The notes: a model not told the origin generated them from the sequence alone. 64,000 nt of DNA from Symbiodinium natans (GCA_905221605.1 CAJNDS010001068.1:451898-515897); one strand, 5' to 3'; shown: positions 19,800 through 30,279, counted from the stretch's first letter. Numbers and translations: made by a program.

Positions 19800-20048
19800 G
19801 GGGGGGGGGCGTTTTTTTTTTGCTGCGGGTGCGGGGGCGCGTTTTTTTTTTGCTGCGGGTGCGGGGCGCGTTTTTTTTTGCGGGTGCGGGGACGCGTTTT
19901 TTTTTTTTTGCTGCGGGTGCGGGGGCGCGTTTTTTTGCTGCGGGTGCGGGGGCGACACGCGCCAGGTCACTCACTCACCGGGGCGGCCCCCGAAAAAAAC
20001 ACCCACAGCAAAAAAGCACCCACAACCAAAAAAAAAAAACACAGGTTC
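19800..20048. repeat. GCTGCGGGTGCGGG minisatellite arm, copy 2
   Basis: Five units of GCTGCGGGTGCGGGGGCGCG with T runs, ending in CGGGGCGGCCCCCG and the CACCCACAGC terminus. Confidence 0.85.
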
Positions 20049-20284
20049 CGATGCAGGCTTAGGGATGAGAAAGCTTCAAAAAAACAGCCCTGTAGATCTG
20101 GTTCTGCAGGCCTCAAAGCTATACCTCCCCACGGCAAACCGAAGGGTTTAGGGTTTAGGATTTGGGGTTTAGGTTGAGTTTGTAGAAACGAAGGCATGCC
20201 ACACAAGGGGGGGAGGCCCTAAACCCTAAACCCTAAGCCCTAAACCCTAAACCCGGCAAGAGATGCTGTGCGTGACCCTAGCGG

Positions 20285-20328
20285 CTGTGCTGGAAATCGG
20301 ACAGCAGCTGCAGCCCCTCCTTCCATGG
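20285..20328 (-). CDS. PPR-type exon fragment
   Basis: Reads PWKEGLQLLSDFQHSR and then a stop: the second half of a PPR motif (W..GLQLL). It lies against the end of the nested TIR elements at 20.33 kb. Confidence 0.5.
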
Positions 20329-20330
20329 GT

Positions 20331-20590
20331 TTCCCTACTACCCCCTCTATACTACTAGGTTGCCCAGTAACCAATGATGCAAAAGGTTGCCCTTTTTTGC
20401 TTAAAGGGGTTTATAAGGGAGCCTAAACCCCCTGAAAAGGGAGCAAGGGTACTACTGGGCACTCTATACTACCCCGCCCCCCCGTAGGTTCCAGCCTTAA
20501 ATAACCTTAATTAGGCTTCATTATTACATTATCCATAAATAGACTGAATTCTGGGGGAACCTAGGGGGAATAGTATAGAGGGGGGAACCC
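20331..20590. mobile_element. TIR element CTCTATACTA family, interrupted
   Basis: The left end (GTTTCCCTACTACCCCCTCT, continuing ATACTAC) and the right end (reverse complement GGGTTCCCCCCTCTATACTA) are inverted. The element is split by a second element at 20356-20461. Confidence 0.65.
20356..20461. mobile_element. TGCCCAGTA-family element nested with 11 bp duplication
   Basis: TAGGTTGCCCAGTAACC at the left and GGTACTACTGGGCA at the right. CTCTATACTAC occurs on both sides (20345-20355 and 20462-20472), consistent with a target duplication in the outer element. Confidence 0.65.
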
Positions 20591-20807
20591 CTCCTTCATG
20601 ACAAGCCAGCGGGGGTGCGATGTCCAATTTTCCCACCAATCCCCGCCAGAGAACGGGACTATGCAAACTATGCGAACGAGGTCTCGAAGCCCGCGCCCCC
20701 AAGTTCACCCACCCAACACCCAGCAAATCATACTGGCGGACCACCACCAGGGCGTGATCAACAAGAAGCTCACCCCCGCAACCCACAACCCTAAACCGAG
20801 GGAAGTG

Positions 20808-21010
20808 CCCTAAACCCTAAACCCGAAACCCTAAACCCTAAACCCTAAACCCGAAACCCTAAACCCTAAACCGAAACCAAACAGCTTCAAGAGGTAAGGC
20901 ACCCAGAACTCATATCCCGAACTAGCAGGGTGTTGGGCTCTAAGGTTCAGGTTTTAGGGTTTAGGGTTCAGGGTTCAGGGTTTTAGGGTTTTAGGGTTTA
21001 GGGTTTAGGG
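20808..21010. repeat. CCCTAAA/CCCGAAA tract then TTTAGGG tract
   Basis: CCCTAAA with CCCGAAA variants at 20808-20875, about 70 bp unassigned, then TTTAGGG/TTCAGGG at 20945-21010. Confidence 0.85.
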
Positions 21011-21109
21011 CTTCATCCACACATGTCTCGGTAGTGCTTCTGCAACATGTCTCTCTCCACCTTTGATCACTTGGTTCAGGGTTGCGCCGCTCCGCATGCG
21101 GCGCTCTCT

Positions 21110-21300
21110 GCGCGGTAACAATGATAAGGCTAACAATACTGCTAGTAACCGAAAGGAGCAATAAAAAGTAGTAACAAGAATACTAGGAATAGTAAGAATA
21201 GCAGAAATAGTAAGGATCAAACAAGTAAGTAGTACTAGTTGGTCCAACAGATAACAGTAATGAAGTAAGGACAACAAGAACAGCCCGAGCAATAAAAACA
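21110..21300. repeat. Degenerate A-rich triplet patch
   Basis: AATAGTAAGAAT, AGTAGTAACAAG and similar words give a loose three-base rhythm. Related patches lie at 29.71-29.81 and 48.94-49.19 kb. Confidence 0.5.
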
Positions 21301-21360
21301 AGAATGAGGGGTATGTTGTGTTGAGTGTTTTGAGGGTTTGGGGAGTTAGGGCGAGGGGGG

Positions 21361-21512
21361 AGCCCTAACATAGACCCCCGAATAGTAGGATCCCTGTATA
21401 CTAAGGACCCCCAAAAAGGTACCCCCTAATTTCGGAAACCCCCCCATTTCGGGGATCTAGGTACCCCCTAATTTCGGAAACCCCCCCCCCCCCCCCCATT
21501 TCGGGGATCTGG
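21361..21512. mobile_element. Repeat family CCCCTAATTTCGGAAACCCC
   Basis: GACCCCCGAATAGTAGGATC, AGGACCCCCAAAAAGGTACC and two copies of CCCCTAATTTCGGAAACCCC plus CCATTTCGGGG. Close relatives lie at 39.79-39.89 and 48.08-48.16 kb, so it is a dispersed family. TIRs are not clear. Confidence 0.6.
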
Positions 21513-21653
21513 GACATTCTGAAACCCTGAAGCAGAAATGGCACGACGACTTCGAAACAGCTTGGCCCCTAAGCACAAGCAAGGGAGCAAATGCCGACCC
21601 AGACCCCTAAACCTTTTTGGGGTTTAGGGTTTAGGGTTTAGGGTATAGGGCTT

Positions 21654-21746
21654 CGCGTCCTGCCAGCGGCTGTTCTTCTCGCATGCGCTGATGGCTGCAG
21701 AGTAGGCGACCACATCCCGTGTCAGCTGCCTCTGCGACATCGCCTC
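21654..21746 (-). CDS. PPR-type exon fragment
   Basis: Reads EAMSQRQLTRDVVAYSAAIS, then ACEKNSRWQDA: the textbook join of two PPR motifs (DVVAYSAAISACEKNSRWQ). After WQDA it passes directly into telomere-like CCCTATACCCTAAA. Confidence 0.85.
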
Positions 21747-22179
21747 AATCTCATTTACGGGAACTCCCTTATAATGGACCCTTCACATGGTCCCTTACCC
21801 TCTATAAAGGGCTCTGAAGTATGGGCCCTTGGGTTTAGAGAGTATATAAGGGGTATCTAAGATTATCTAAGCGTACCCCTCCTCGAACAGTCGAAGAATC
21901 CTGCCTGTCAGGAGAATGGCCGACCCTAAATGTGCATTACCCCGACGATTTTTCCATTACAAGCAAGCCTTTTCTTTACACAGAATCGCGGCCCTCAGCC
22001 ATGGGCCAGGTCGAACCACCCTCCCCGCTCTCCAGTGTCTTGAAATCACATATTCACGTTCTCCTGGTTTAGGGTTTAGGGTTTATATAGGGTTTAGGGT
22101 TTAGGGTTTAGGGTTCAGGGTTCACACTCCCAATCCAAGAAGCACAGAGGCAACTTATCCGGGATGGCCCTGAAACCCT

Positions 22180-22410
22180 CTGAAAACATATTCCTAACTA
22201 TGCGTCCTCCTAAACCCAATAAGGGAAAATATTCCTAAATATGATCCTCTTGAACCCTCTGAAAAAGACTCCTAAATATGATCCTCCTAAACCCAATAAG
22301 GGAAAATATAAACCATCCCAAGGGTTTACCTAGTTAGTGTTAAACCCAATAAGGGAAGGAATATAGAAATATATACATATATATATATAAACCATCCCAA
22401 GGGTTTACCG
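22180..22410. repeat. Local tandem duplication, about 80-90 bp unit
   Basis: AAACCCAATAAGGGAAAATAT, CCTAAATATGATCCTC and AAACCATCCCAAGGGTTTAC each recur two or three times. A related fragment is at 23.10-23.15 kb (AAACCCAATGAGGGAAAGTA). Confidence 0.65.
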
Positions 22411-22529
22411 AGCTAGTGCCTTGCCATGGGCAAGTGGCCGACAAGAGGTGCAGAGACCACTCCCATTGCGCCCCTTTCCTCGGGCTGTCAGGGAGGGTTC
22501 AGGGAGGGTTCGGGGCTGGTTACTTCCTT

Positions 22530-22630
22530 GGGGACCAACTGGACCCTAAAAGGGTTTATGGTTCATATGCCTGATAGGGAGTATAGTGTACAGGGCGTAT
22601 GTTCCCAATTTTGATTCATTTGGTCCTGAA
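22530..22630. mobile_element. TIR element, GGACCAAATGAACCC family
   Basis: GGGGACCAAC...GGACCCTAAAAGGGT on the left and TTTTGATTCATTTGGTCCT on the right, with the shared interior TTATGGTTCATATGCC. Confidence 0.6.
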
Positions 22631-22860
22631 GGTTTGTAAGGGAGCCGAAAACCTAAGGGCAAAAGGGCCAAGAAAATTTGGAGGCAAGGGGGGACCTTCA
22701 TTTTAAAAACTCGCATGTCCGCTTCTCAAGTTGAGCTTGTTGCGAACCACCCCCTACCCCATCTCGGGAGAAGCCCGTTTATTCAGGGCTCGGGGGTGTA
22801 GGGTTTAGGGTTTAGGGTTTAGGGTTTCTAATTAGGGCCCTAGGGGCTTGGAGTTTCAGC

Positions 22861-22930
22861 CCCGCGTCTCACAGGCGCTTAGAGCACTGCTGCAGGCGAT
22901 GAGATCCAGCTGGAAGGACCTCCGCTGGCT
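22861..22930 (-). CDS. PPR-type exon fragment
   Basis: Reads SQRRSFQLDLIACSSALSAC then ETRG and a stop. DLIACSSALSACE matches the PPR join DVVSYNAAISACE. Confidence 0.7.
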
Positions 22931-23717
22931 CCCCCGGCTTTGAGTCAGATTTAGGGAATTGGCAAGGGTTCGCGGTTTGGGGGTTCCCCAAAACAGGGGT
23001 GCCCTGTGCTGGGGCTTCCTACACTAAGATTATTCTACTTCAAAGGAGTATCGAAGGGGAAAGTACCCGTGGCTGGCCCTTCAAAAGCCGTCTGAAAAGA
23101 ATCCGAAAAATTATCCCCTCAAACCCAATGAGGGAAAGTACAAGACATCCCAAGTTAGGGTTTAGGGTTTAGGGTCTAGGAAGTTTAGGGTCTACCTAGA
23201 TCTCTATTTAGGGCAGCTATTGAAATGCTCTGTGCTCCGTTTTCGGCCCAGCCCTCTGCAAGGGGCCACGCATCCTGTTAAAGTATGAAGTCTCACAATA
23301 TGACCATGGTCTCCGCCCCTAAACCCCTAAACCCCAAACCGTAAACCCTAAACCCTAAACCCTAAACCCTAAATCCTAAATCCTAAATCCTAAACCCTCA
23401 CCCCAAAGCCTGCTGACTCCTTTTACTGTAGCGAGAGACAAGGGCATTTTCTTGCGAAAATTCGAAGCCCCATTTGTAATGACAGAGTTGCTAGGGTTCT
23501 TAGGGCTCTTAGGCTATTTGGGTTAGTTGGGTTACTTGGGTTCTATATGAGATATTTGGGTTACTAGGATCATTAGCGTTATTAAGGCTATATTCGGGTT
23601 CTGAGTAGGCCACCCCAAGCCGGCAGGAATGGATTGCAAGCTTGCGATCCGGCCATGTGCTCAGTACGTACGCCGGTTTAGGGCTCAGAGTCGACAGTCT
23701 GCTTACTCAGTCTGCTT

Positions 23718-23825
23718 ACCCTAAACCCTAAACCCTAAACCCTAAACCCTAAACCCTAAACCCTAAACCCTAAACCCTAAACCCTAAACCCTAAACCCTA
23801 AACCCTAAACCCTAAACCCCAAACC
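23718..23825 (+). repeat. CCCTAAA telomere-like tract
   Basis: Fifteen near-perfect heptamers. A shorter tract lies at 23326-23400. Confidence 0.95.
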
Positions 23826-23837
23826 CTCCCTAAGGCC

Positions 23838-23920
23838 TCGCTTCCATCTCTTCCAACAAGCCGAGGGCCCACTCCCAGCGCTGGCCACCTCGGTGTCTCT
23901 TGAGGTCTCTACAAAGGCTT
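23838..23920 (-). CDS. PPR-type exon fragment
   Basis: Reads RHRGGQRWEWALGLLEEMEA, then RP and a stop. The GQRWEWALGLLEEM string is a diagnostic PPR second half. GAGATG|GAAGCG is a possible GA donor. Confidence 0.8.
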
Positions 23921-23929
23921 CGAGGGGTT

Positions 23930-24055
23930 TAGGGTTTAGGGTTTAATGTTTAGGGTAGGGTTTAGGGTTTAGGGTTTAGGGTTTAGGGTTTAGGGTTTAG
24001 GGTTTAGGGTTTAGGGTTTAGGGTTTAGGGGGATTAGGGGGATTAGGGGGCTTAG
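23930..24055 (-). repeat. TTTAGGG telomere-like tract
   Basis: Heptamers ending in GGGGATTAGGG variants. With the preceding CCCTAAA tract it brackets the PPR island in opposite orientation. Confidence 0.95.
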
Positions 24056-24088
24056 GGCTTTTCAGGCGGTTAACTTTGCGGCTGTTTC

Positions 24089-24346
24089 TTGCTTGTCTGG
24101 CTCGCCTGTTTCAGCGCAGGCTCCAAAAGAGCGCGACCTGTGGCTCGCGGCTTGGGCTGGCTTTCTCGTAAACCGACCTCGAAGCTGTTTGGAAAGCACC
24201 GTGCTTCGAGAGCGACCGGCTCTGGCTTCGTCATGCGTTCTACGGAGGTTGGGGAGATGCAAATTTGCGAAAGCTCAGGCCATCACGCTAAAGCCCCAAC
24301 GTCACCCTGCAGCAGCATGGCTTGGGACACCCTCCCGGCTTTCTGA
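24089..24346 (+). CDS. Doubtful plus-strand reading frame
   Basis: An 85-codon frame (contains SRKPTSKLFGKHRASRATGS) in a stretch free of telomere-like units. Two other frames are also open, there is no recognisable family and the real coding frame, if any, is unclear. Confidence 0.2.
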   Translation: MLVWLACFSAGSKRARPVARGLGWLSRKPTSKLFGKHRASRATGSGFVMRSTEVGEMQICESSGHHAKAPTSPCSSMAWDTLPAF

Positions 24347-24639
24347 CTCTACCTGCTGAAGCCTACTGGGAGACTCATGGGAGTAGGGCTGCAAGTACAG
24401 AGGCTATAGATATAACCCTATTCAGGGTACATCAGTACCCCACCTATATCTATCCATGAACCTGCCCATAACATCCATGTGCCCTAAACCCTAAACCCTA
24501 AACCCTAGACCCTAAACCCTCAACCCTAAACCCTAAACCCTTTCACTAGCTGCGTCAAGCCAACCCAACCGACTTTCCGTGCTAGAAGGCCCTCTCCAGC
24601 CCCTCCCCCCCCCCAACACCCTTGTCAGTCTACACTCTA

Positions 24640-24820
24640 AAACCCCTAGACCCTACGATCCCTAAACCCTACAATCCCTAAACCCTATAATCCCTAAACC
24701 CCAAAAATCCCTAAACCCCCAAAAACCCCTAAACCCTACGATCCCTAAACCCCAAAAATCCCCAAACCCCCAAAAATCCCCAAACCCCTAGAATCCCTAA
24801 ACCCCTATCATCCCTAAACT
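24640..24820 (+). repeat. ATCCCTAAACCC variant tract
   Basis: Units of about 15 bp mixing AATCCCTAAACCC and CCCCAAAAATC, a composite of telomere-like heptamers. Confidence 0.8.
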
Positions 24821-24821
24821 G

Positions 24822-24880
24822 TCGACGAGCGGCTCTCGCAAGCTTTGACGGCCGCTCCGTAGGACACGCCATCTGCCTGC
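24822..24880 (-). CDS. PPR-type exon fragment
   Basis: Reads ADGVSYGAAVKACESRSS before a stop: the PPR join V.YGAAVKACE. Confidence 0.7.
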
Positions 24881-25134
24881 TCTCTTTTGCACAGGGGGTT
24901 GGGAACTCCGGATGGCTGATTTAGGGCTTGGAGGTGCTTGCACAAGAGAGAGGGTTCCTAAACCCTAAACCCTAAACCCTAAACCCCAAACCCTCGCAGA
25001 AACCTTTTCTGCTCCAGAACTTCTGTTTCTTGCCAAGCTTTTTGAACTCGAGGATGCTTCCGAGGGTAGTTGCATGGCCCCCATTCTGGGCCCTTAGTTG
25101 GCCGCACATGCCCCTTATCTACCCTATGAAAACG

Positions 25135-25200
25135 TTTAGGGTTTAGGGTTTAGGGTTTAGGGTTTAGGGTTTAGGGTTTAGGGTTTAGGGTTTAGGGTTT
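25135..25200 (-). repeat. TTTAGGG telomere-like tract
   Basis: Nine perfect heptamers. CCCTAAA tracts follow at 25417-25470 and 25535-25583. Confidence 0.95.
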
Positions 25201-25584
25201 AAAGGCTCGTACTGCAGAACCCTTAAAGCAGGCAAGGGGCCATATTAAGGGACCGTCTAACTTCCCTTATAGAGTTTCAGGGCTGCTTGGGGCTGGGGGG
25301 CCGAACAGCAGTAACTAGCACGTCAACGCAACCTTTCAAGAATCCGGTTTGCTGCTAAAGGTCTTATGTTATCGGTCAGCATGATGCCATTTACTGAGGC
25401 TATACTGAACATAAGCCATAAACCCTAAACCCTAAACCCTAAACCCTAAACCCTAAACCCTAAACCCTAAGTGCAGCTCATCATCAAGTAAGTAATCTGG
25501 CTTCCTTAACTCTAACCCGCCCTGAACCCTACACCCTAAACCCTAAACCCTAAACCCCAAACCCAAAACCCCAAACCCTAAACC

Positions 25585-25662
25585 CGCCTGCCCCGTTGGC
25601 AACTCCCTAAAGAGCTCCAGTGCGCGTTGCCACTGCTCGCCTGCGGAAGCGCTTACCGAGAA
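25585..25662 (-). CDS. PPR-type exon fragment
   Basis: Reads SVSASAGEQWQRALELFREL then PTGQ. EQWQRALELF is a strong PPR signature. GGGA|GTTGCC after FRE is a possible GT donor at the same place as in the 57.5 kb exon. Confidence 0.8.
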
Positions 25663-26081
25663 GTAAACTTTCTACCCGAAAAAAAAGTGGTACACTTCCG
25701 CAAATTTATTCTGGTGCATGTCTCGTTGGTGAGGGTATAGAGGGGAGGTTTGGGGAGCTTAGGGTTTAGGGGTTGCGTTCTTCAGGGCTTAGCGCTGGTT
25801 ACTTGGATTCCTTGGCCTCACAGAGGTCCTGTTGCTGAAGGGCTTCGGCGCAGTTGACTAGCCGAATGGCTGATTACAGTGCGTCTTGAGCCGGTAAGAA
25901 ATGAAGGGCTTGGAGTGCTAGAACACTCCAAACAGTGAAACGGTGTGGCGGCTATCGCTTCAGAAGTGTAGACTGCCCGTGGCTGTTCTGGGTTAGGTTT
26001 GGGGGCTGCGTAAAGTTAATTTGTTATGGCTTTATAAGGATGATATGTGGATTGAGGTTAAAAACGAAAAACATTCTGTTC

Positions 26082-26203
26082 AAACCTAACCCCGTGTTAG
26101 TCTGCCCCGCGCCTGCGGTGAAAGCAGTGATGACGGAGTTGTATGAGCTGGTGTCCATCGGCACACCATCCTTGACAGGGAAACGCTACCTCCTAGTTGC
26201 TGG
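26082..26203 (+). CDS. Exon-like fragment, plus strand
   Basis: The plus frame contains PAPAVKAVMTELYELVSIGT and then PSLTGKRYLLVA before telomere-like sequence. Composition is coding-like. A T-A-G at 26096-26098 could be an acceptor. No family recognised. Confidence 0.35.
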
Positions 26204-26225
26204 GTTTAGGGTTTATGGTTTAGGG

Positions 26226-26400
26226 TTTAGGAGTTCATAAGCCCCAAAGAAGTGTACACATTCGGCCTGTGAAGTAACCAGGCTTTACAGACTTGGTAGC
26301 CCAGAAACCATTTATGATCATCAGGGTGCCCTTTTTTTGGGGGACGGTCACTGTGTAACGCACAATTGTACCGCTGGGCTTCGAAGCAGAAAGGTACACC
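26226..26400. mobile_element. Composite of two short repeat families
   Basis: TTCATAAGCCCCAAAGAAG..GTACAC (the AAAAGTGTAC family of 38.9 and 59.4 kb) is followed by ACTTGGTAGCCCAGAAACC (the TTGGTAGCCCAG family) with its GGGTGCCC core. The right end is not clear. Confidence 0.5.
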
Positions 26401-26529
26401 AAGTTCTGGCCTTTCTGAGCTACCCATGATGGGCCCCCTTCGAAGGTTTGTAGTGAAAGGGAAAGCACCTTTAAAAGGGTGCCCCCGACTATCCCACCCG
26501 CCGAATACTCAATCCCGCAATGAGGCCTG

Positions 26530-26640
26530 GTTTTAGGGTTTAGGGTTTTAGGGTTTTAGGGTTTTAGGGTTTGAGGGTTTGAGGGTTTGAGGGTTTGAGG
26601 GTTTAGGGTTTTGGGTTAGGGTTTTAGGGTTTAGGGTTGC
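26530..26640 (-). repeat. TTTTAGGG/TTTGAGGG variant tract
   Basis: Octamer-like TTTTAGGG and heptamer TTTGAGG units. Confidence 0.85.
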
Positions 26641-27073
26641 GTTGGTTCCGAGTAGCAGACTACTGCAGCACATTCCCCAGCTCTCGGGTTTCCAAGAGGG
26701 GCTGGCCCTAAACCCTAAACCCTAAACCCTAAACCCCAAGCGCCTGATCACATCTGGAAACGAACCACCGGGGTGACCATGCTCGTCGCGTTCTGGGGCT
26801 CACCCCATTATCATTGGAGAAGGAATGCAGGTCGCTGGGCCACCGAAAGTCAGAAAAAACCCGAAGGCCCTAAACCCTGAACCCTGAATTCTGAACCTCC
26901 CTTGTGATCTCTGCCCGAAACCCCAAACCCTAAACCCTAATAAGCCCTAAACCCTAAACCCTAAGCCCTATGCCCTAAACCCTAAACCCTAAACCCTAAA
27001 CCCTAAACCCTAAACTCTGTGGAACAGCTTGGGGGGGACTGCTGAAGGCTTCGGCGAAGGCGAGGCTCCAAAA

Positions 27074-27125
27074 ACATGTCGGAGGCCAGTGCCAGGGAGT
27101 GGCGCCAGTAGGACTGCCTGGTCTG
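27074..27125 (-). CDS. PPR-type exon fragment
   Basis: Reads QSYWRHSLALASDMFLE, the W..SLAL..DM second half of a PPR motif. Confidence 0.55.
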
Positions 27126-27247
27126 GAGCTTCACGAGGTTGCACGTGCATGTGCCCGCATTACGTCATAACCCTATACTCATAAGTACGGATCAACCTGC
27201 CCGCAAATGGAGTGGCACTTAGACCAGTATGGTGAGTTGATTGGCTT

Positions 27248-27359
27248 CCTAGACCCGGGAGTGACCTAGGAATAAAGAGGGCACCCTTTTTGGTCTTAAG
27301 GGGATTCTAAGGGAACCCCCAACCCTAAAACGGAAAAAAGGGCCTACTCCCGGTCCTAG
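27248..27359. mobile_element. TIR element, CTAGGACCCGGGAGT family
   Basis: CCTAGACCCGGGAGTGACC on the left and CTACTCCCGGTCCTAG on the right are inverted. The core AGAGGGCACCCTTTTTGG..AAGGGGATT..AAGGGAACC closely resembles that of the TTGGTAGCCCAG family. Confidence 0.7.
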
Positions 27360-27544
27360 CTTCTAGATTCCAGCAAAAAAATCGGTTCTTCGTGCTGGTA
27401 GAGCTGTAACATGCGGAGACTAGGAAGGACCCGAAACCCTGAACTGCCTAAACCCTGCATAGCCCTAAACCCTAAACCCCAAACCCCTTAACCCCTAAAC
27501 CCTAAACCCTAAACCCCGCACAGCTGGTCCCACATGCATTTTGA

Positions 27545-27625
27545 AAACCAAGGGGCTGCGCGCAGGCCGCGATGGTGGCGGTGTACACCACAGTGTTGGG
27601 GCCAGCCGCCACACCTCCAAGTGTT
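27545..27625 (-). CDS. PPR-type exon fragment
   Basis: Reads VAAGPNTVVYTATIAACAQP: PPR join (PNTVVYTATIAACAQ). Confidence 0.75.
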
Positions 27626-27989
27626 CTCTTTGGGACATGGGCCCTGCACCCCCAAGAGGTTGAATTTGAGGGCGTCTCACCTCGGCTGTCCTCGAAGAGG
27701 CGGAGGGCCCAAAGCCATAAACCTCAGCACAACATAAAACCAACGGACGATTTCTTCGTCGGGAATGAGGGGAACTAGGCACCACTTATCCCCCTCTACA
27801 AATCTTTGAGGGGTTGCAACAGGAAACCACCTCAAATTCCCTTGTGAACTACTAAGAGCCAGAAGTCAGACAGAAGGAAGCCCCCGGTGTGGCTCTGCCA
27901 GCTTCAGCCCGCCTTCAACCCTTGAAGCCTTTGAAGCCCTTGAAGCCCAAAGCCTTAGACCCTAAACACCTACACCCTCGACTCTAAGA

Positions 27990-28478
27990 CTCTAAACCCT
28001 AAGACCCTAAGACCCTAAGACCCTAACAAGACCCCAAGACCCTAATAAGACCCTAAGACCCTAATAAGACCCTAAGACCCTAAGACCCTAAGACCCTAAG
28101 ACCCCAAGACCCTAAGACCCTAAGACCCCAAGACCCTAAGACCCTAAGACCCTAAGACCCTAAGACTCTAAGACCCTAAGACCCTAAGACTCTAAGACCC
28201 CAAGACCCTAAGACCCCAAGAGCCTGAGACCCTAAGACTCTAAGACCCTAAGACCCTAAGACCCTAAGACCCTAAGACCCCAAGAGCCTGAGACCCTAAT
28301 ACGCTAATAAGACCCTAAGACCCTAAGACCCTAAGACCCTAAGACCCCAAGAGCCTGAGACCCTAATACGCTAATAAGACCCTAAGACCCAAGACCCTAA
28401 GACCCCAAGACCCTAAGACCCTAAGAGCCTGAGACCCTAAGACCCTAAGACCCCAAGAGGCTGAGACCCTAAGACTCT
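27990..28478 (+). repeat. CCCTAAGA octamer array
   Basis: About 480 bp of the octamer CCCTAAGA with CCCCAAGA, CCCTAATA and GCCTGAGA variants. The period is eight rather than the seven of surrounding tracts, and larger blocks containing GAGCCTGAGACCCTAATACG are themselves repeated. Confidence 0.95.
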
Positions 28479-28499
28479 ATAATATACCCTACAAAGAAG

Positions 28500-28580
28500 G
28501 CCGACATCCTGGCGCCCGAGGCGCCCGGGTCCGTACACGCAGAGATCGCGGTGCTGTAGGTCACCTTCACGGTTGAGGCA
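28500..28580 (-). CDS. PPR-type exon fragment
   Basis: Reads DASTVKVTYSTAISACTDPG: PPR join (VTYSTAISAC), degenerate after the Cys. Confidence 0.75.
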
Positions 28581-28619
28581 TCGATCTGTCTAGGGCTTCT
28601 TCGGGGTGGTTTAATCTAG

Positions 28620-28910
28620 GGGTTAGGGTTTAGGGTTTAGGGTTTAGGGTTTAGGGTTTAGGGTTTAGGGTTTAGGGTTTAGGGCTAGGGTTTAGGGCTT
28701 CTGGGCTTATGGGAAGCCTCTAGATCGACCTGTGCACAAGAATTGCCAGAGCCCTGAACTCTATATCAGAACCGCCCTGCGGGGAATAGGTGGAAGCCCT
28801 AAACCCTAAACCCCAAACCCCAAACCCTAAACCCCAAACCCCTTAACCCTAAACCCCAAACCCTAAACCCTAAACCCCAAACCCTAAACCCCAAACCCTA
28901 AACCCCTCTG
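28620..28910. repeat. TTTAGGG tract, spacer, CCCTAAA/CCCCAAA tract
   Basis: TTTAGGG at 28620-28690 and CCCTAAA/CCCCAAA at 28795-28908, with about 100 bp of unassigned sequence between. Confidence 0.9.
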
Positions 28911-29091
28911 ACGAATGTGTCGCCAACAATGGGCAATGCACAGGACCATGACGAAGGATGCAGAACCCTACTTTGGAGTAGACCCCTGGAAAATATATGC
29001 TTTTTAGGTATAAGTAACTGTAGGAACCCACAACCAAAACCGAGTACTAAAGCATAGTATCTGATAATCTTCAGCCCACTATAGCTGACTG

Positions 29092-29172
29092 CCCGCAATG
29101 CGGAGATCCTGTCGGACTTGGCTACGCAAGAGGCCGGTGAAGCGAAGAAGTGCGGTGACCTCACTAGCAACC
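29092..29172 (-). CDS. Exon-like fragment, unknown family
   Basis: After TTTGGTTGCTAG the minus frame reads EVTALLRFTGLLRSQVRQDL, then RIAGSQL and a stop. The preceding T-rich stretch and TAG suit a splice acceptor. Family not recognised. Confidence 0.4.
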
Positions 29173-29507
29173 AAACCCCGAGGCAGGAAACAGGAACCCT
29201 GGCCCTAAACCCTAAACCCTAAACCCTAAACCCTAAACCCCTAACCCTAAACCCTAAAGTGGGGTTGAGGGTATAAGGGCCTCAGGTGTCCTCCCAACTG
29301 CGAAGCTCCGGAACCCGACAAAAAAGAGTTGGGAGTTTCAGGGCCCAGAACCTCAGATCCACAAGCAGATGGTGGTTTAGGATCTAGGGTTTAGGGTTTA
29401 CGATATTAGCTAGTACCTTCTTGGGTCGTAACTCCCAAATCCCAAAGCAGCCTAGTCAGGAATGAGATTAAGGGCACCCTCCGGCTATTGCTTTCTTAAC
29501 AAAGTGG

Positions 29508-29714
29508 TTGAAAAGGGAACCTATAACCCACGAGCCAAAGGAACCCAGGGCGGTAACTGGGTCGGTGCAAGATTTTTCTCCCCGGCTTGTTGGGAGTTTT
29601 CCTCGTGGTCGTAGCCTAAAACACGCACTTCTTTCGAAGATGCTGGCGGAGAGTAGGGGATTGCCAGACTTCCCGCAGCCTTTTCGTCCCAGCTCTGCCG
29701 CGGCTCTGTTCTGA
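29508..29714 (+). CDS. Doubtful plus-strand reading frame
   Basis: A 68-codon frame (SVQDFSPRLVGSFPRGRSLK, ending PFRPSSAAALF and a stop) with coding-like composition but no family. The adjoining 29715-29815 is a degenerate A/T triplet patch. Confidence 0.25.
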   Translation: MKREPITHEPKEPRAVTGSVQDFSPRLVGSFPRGRSLKHALLSKMLAESRGLPDFPQPFRPSSAAALF

Positions 29715-30089
29715 TGACGGGAATGATTACTACTACACGTACTATACCTACTAATCATGACAACTAATATTCTCATTCTTCTTGTGTTGTGACTATTACT
29801 AAGTGTGATATACAGGTTGATTCCGACCTTTGGCGACCCCTGCGACTGCGTGTTGTAGATTGTGACAAGCGGGATTAAGCTCAACGAGTCCACAAGAGTT
29901 CATCAAACAGTGCACCGCGCATTTAGGGTTTAGGGCTTAGGGTTTAGTGTCGACTAAACCCTAAACCCTGAAGCAGGACTCCTCGACATCACGATGAGGG
30001 TTCGGAGCGGATTGGGATTTGCAGCGGCGTCGGGGTGCCTGGGGGGGGGGGGGGAGGGGAGGTGAGGTGACTTCCGGTAGATCTCCAAG

Positions 30090-30165
30090 CTCGGAGTCGC
30101 AAGGGTTTAGGGTTTAGGGTTTAGGGTTTTGGGTTTAGGGTTTAGGGTTCGGGTTTAGGGTTTTC
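30090..30165 (-). repeat. TTTAGGG/TTCGGG tract
   Basis: Short telomere-like tract. A G homopolymer lies just before it at about 30042-30053. Confidence 0.85.
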
Positions 30166-30279
30166 CTACGGACGCTGATGGCTGCGGGCTGTCCCTCATT
30201 CAGTTGGCGGCCCTTGCAAGAAGTACATCGGAGACGTTCCAATGAGGGCCGGTAGTTGGCAAGCCCTAACTGTTGTAAG

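Larger units (their letters stand above)
15958..20048 (+). mobile_element. Large inverted-repeat element, copy 2 with nested insertion (4.1 kb)
   Basis: From CTGCGGGTGCGGGGGCGCG it follows copy 1 (5.96-7.87 kb) in order: AT-rich CCTCTATTT repeats, then, after the nested 16.62-18.89 kb element, the TCAGTATTTTC and 'ACGAGGAAGACATGAGAGAGG' (first 20 bp) segment, G-rich hairpin units, GCTGCGGGTGCGGG arm and the CACCCACAGC terminus. The right end is CACAG|GTTCC, an acceptor-like end. Confidence 0.7.
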
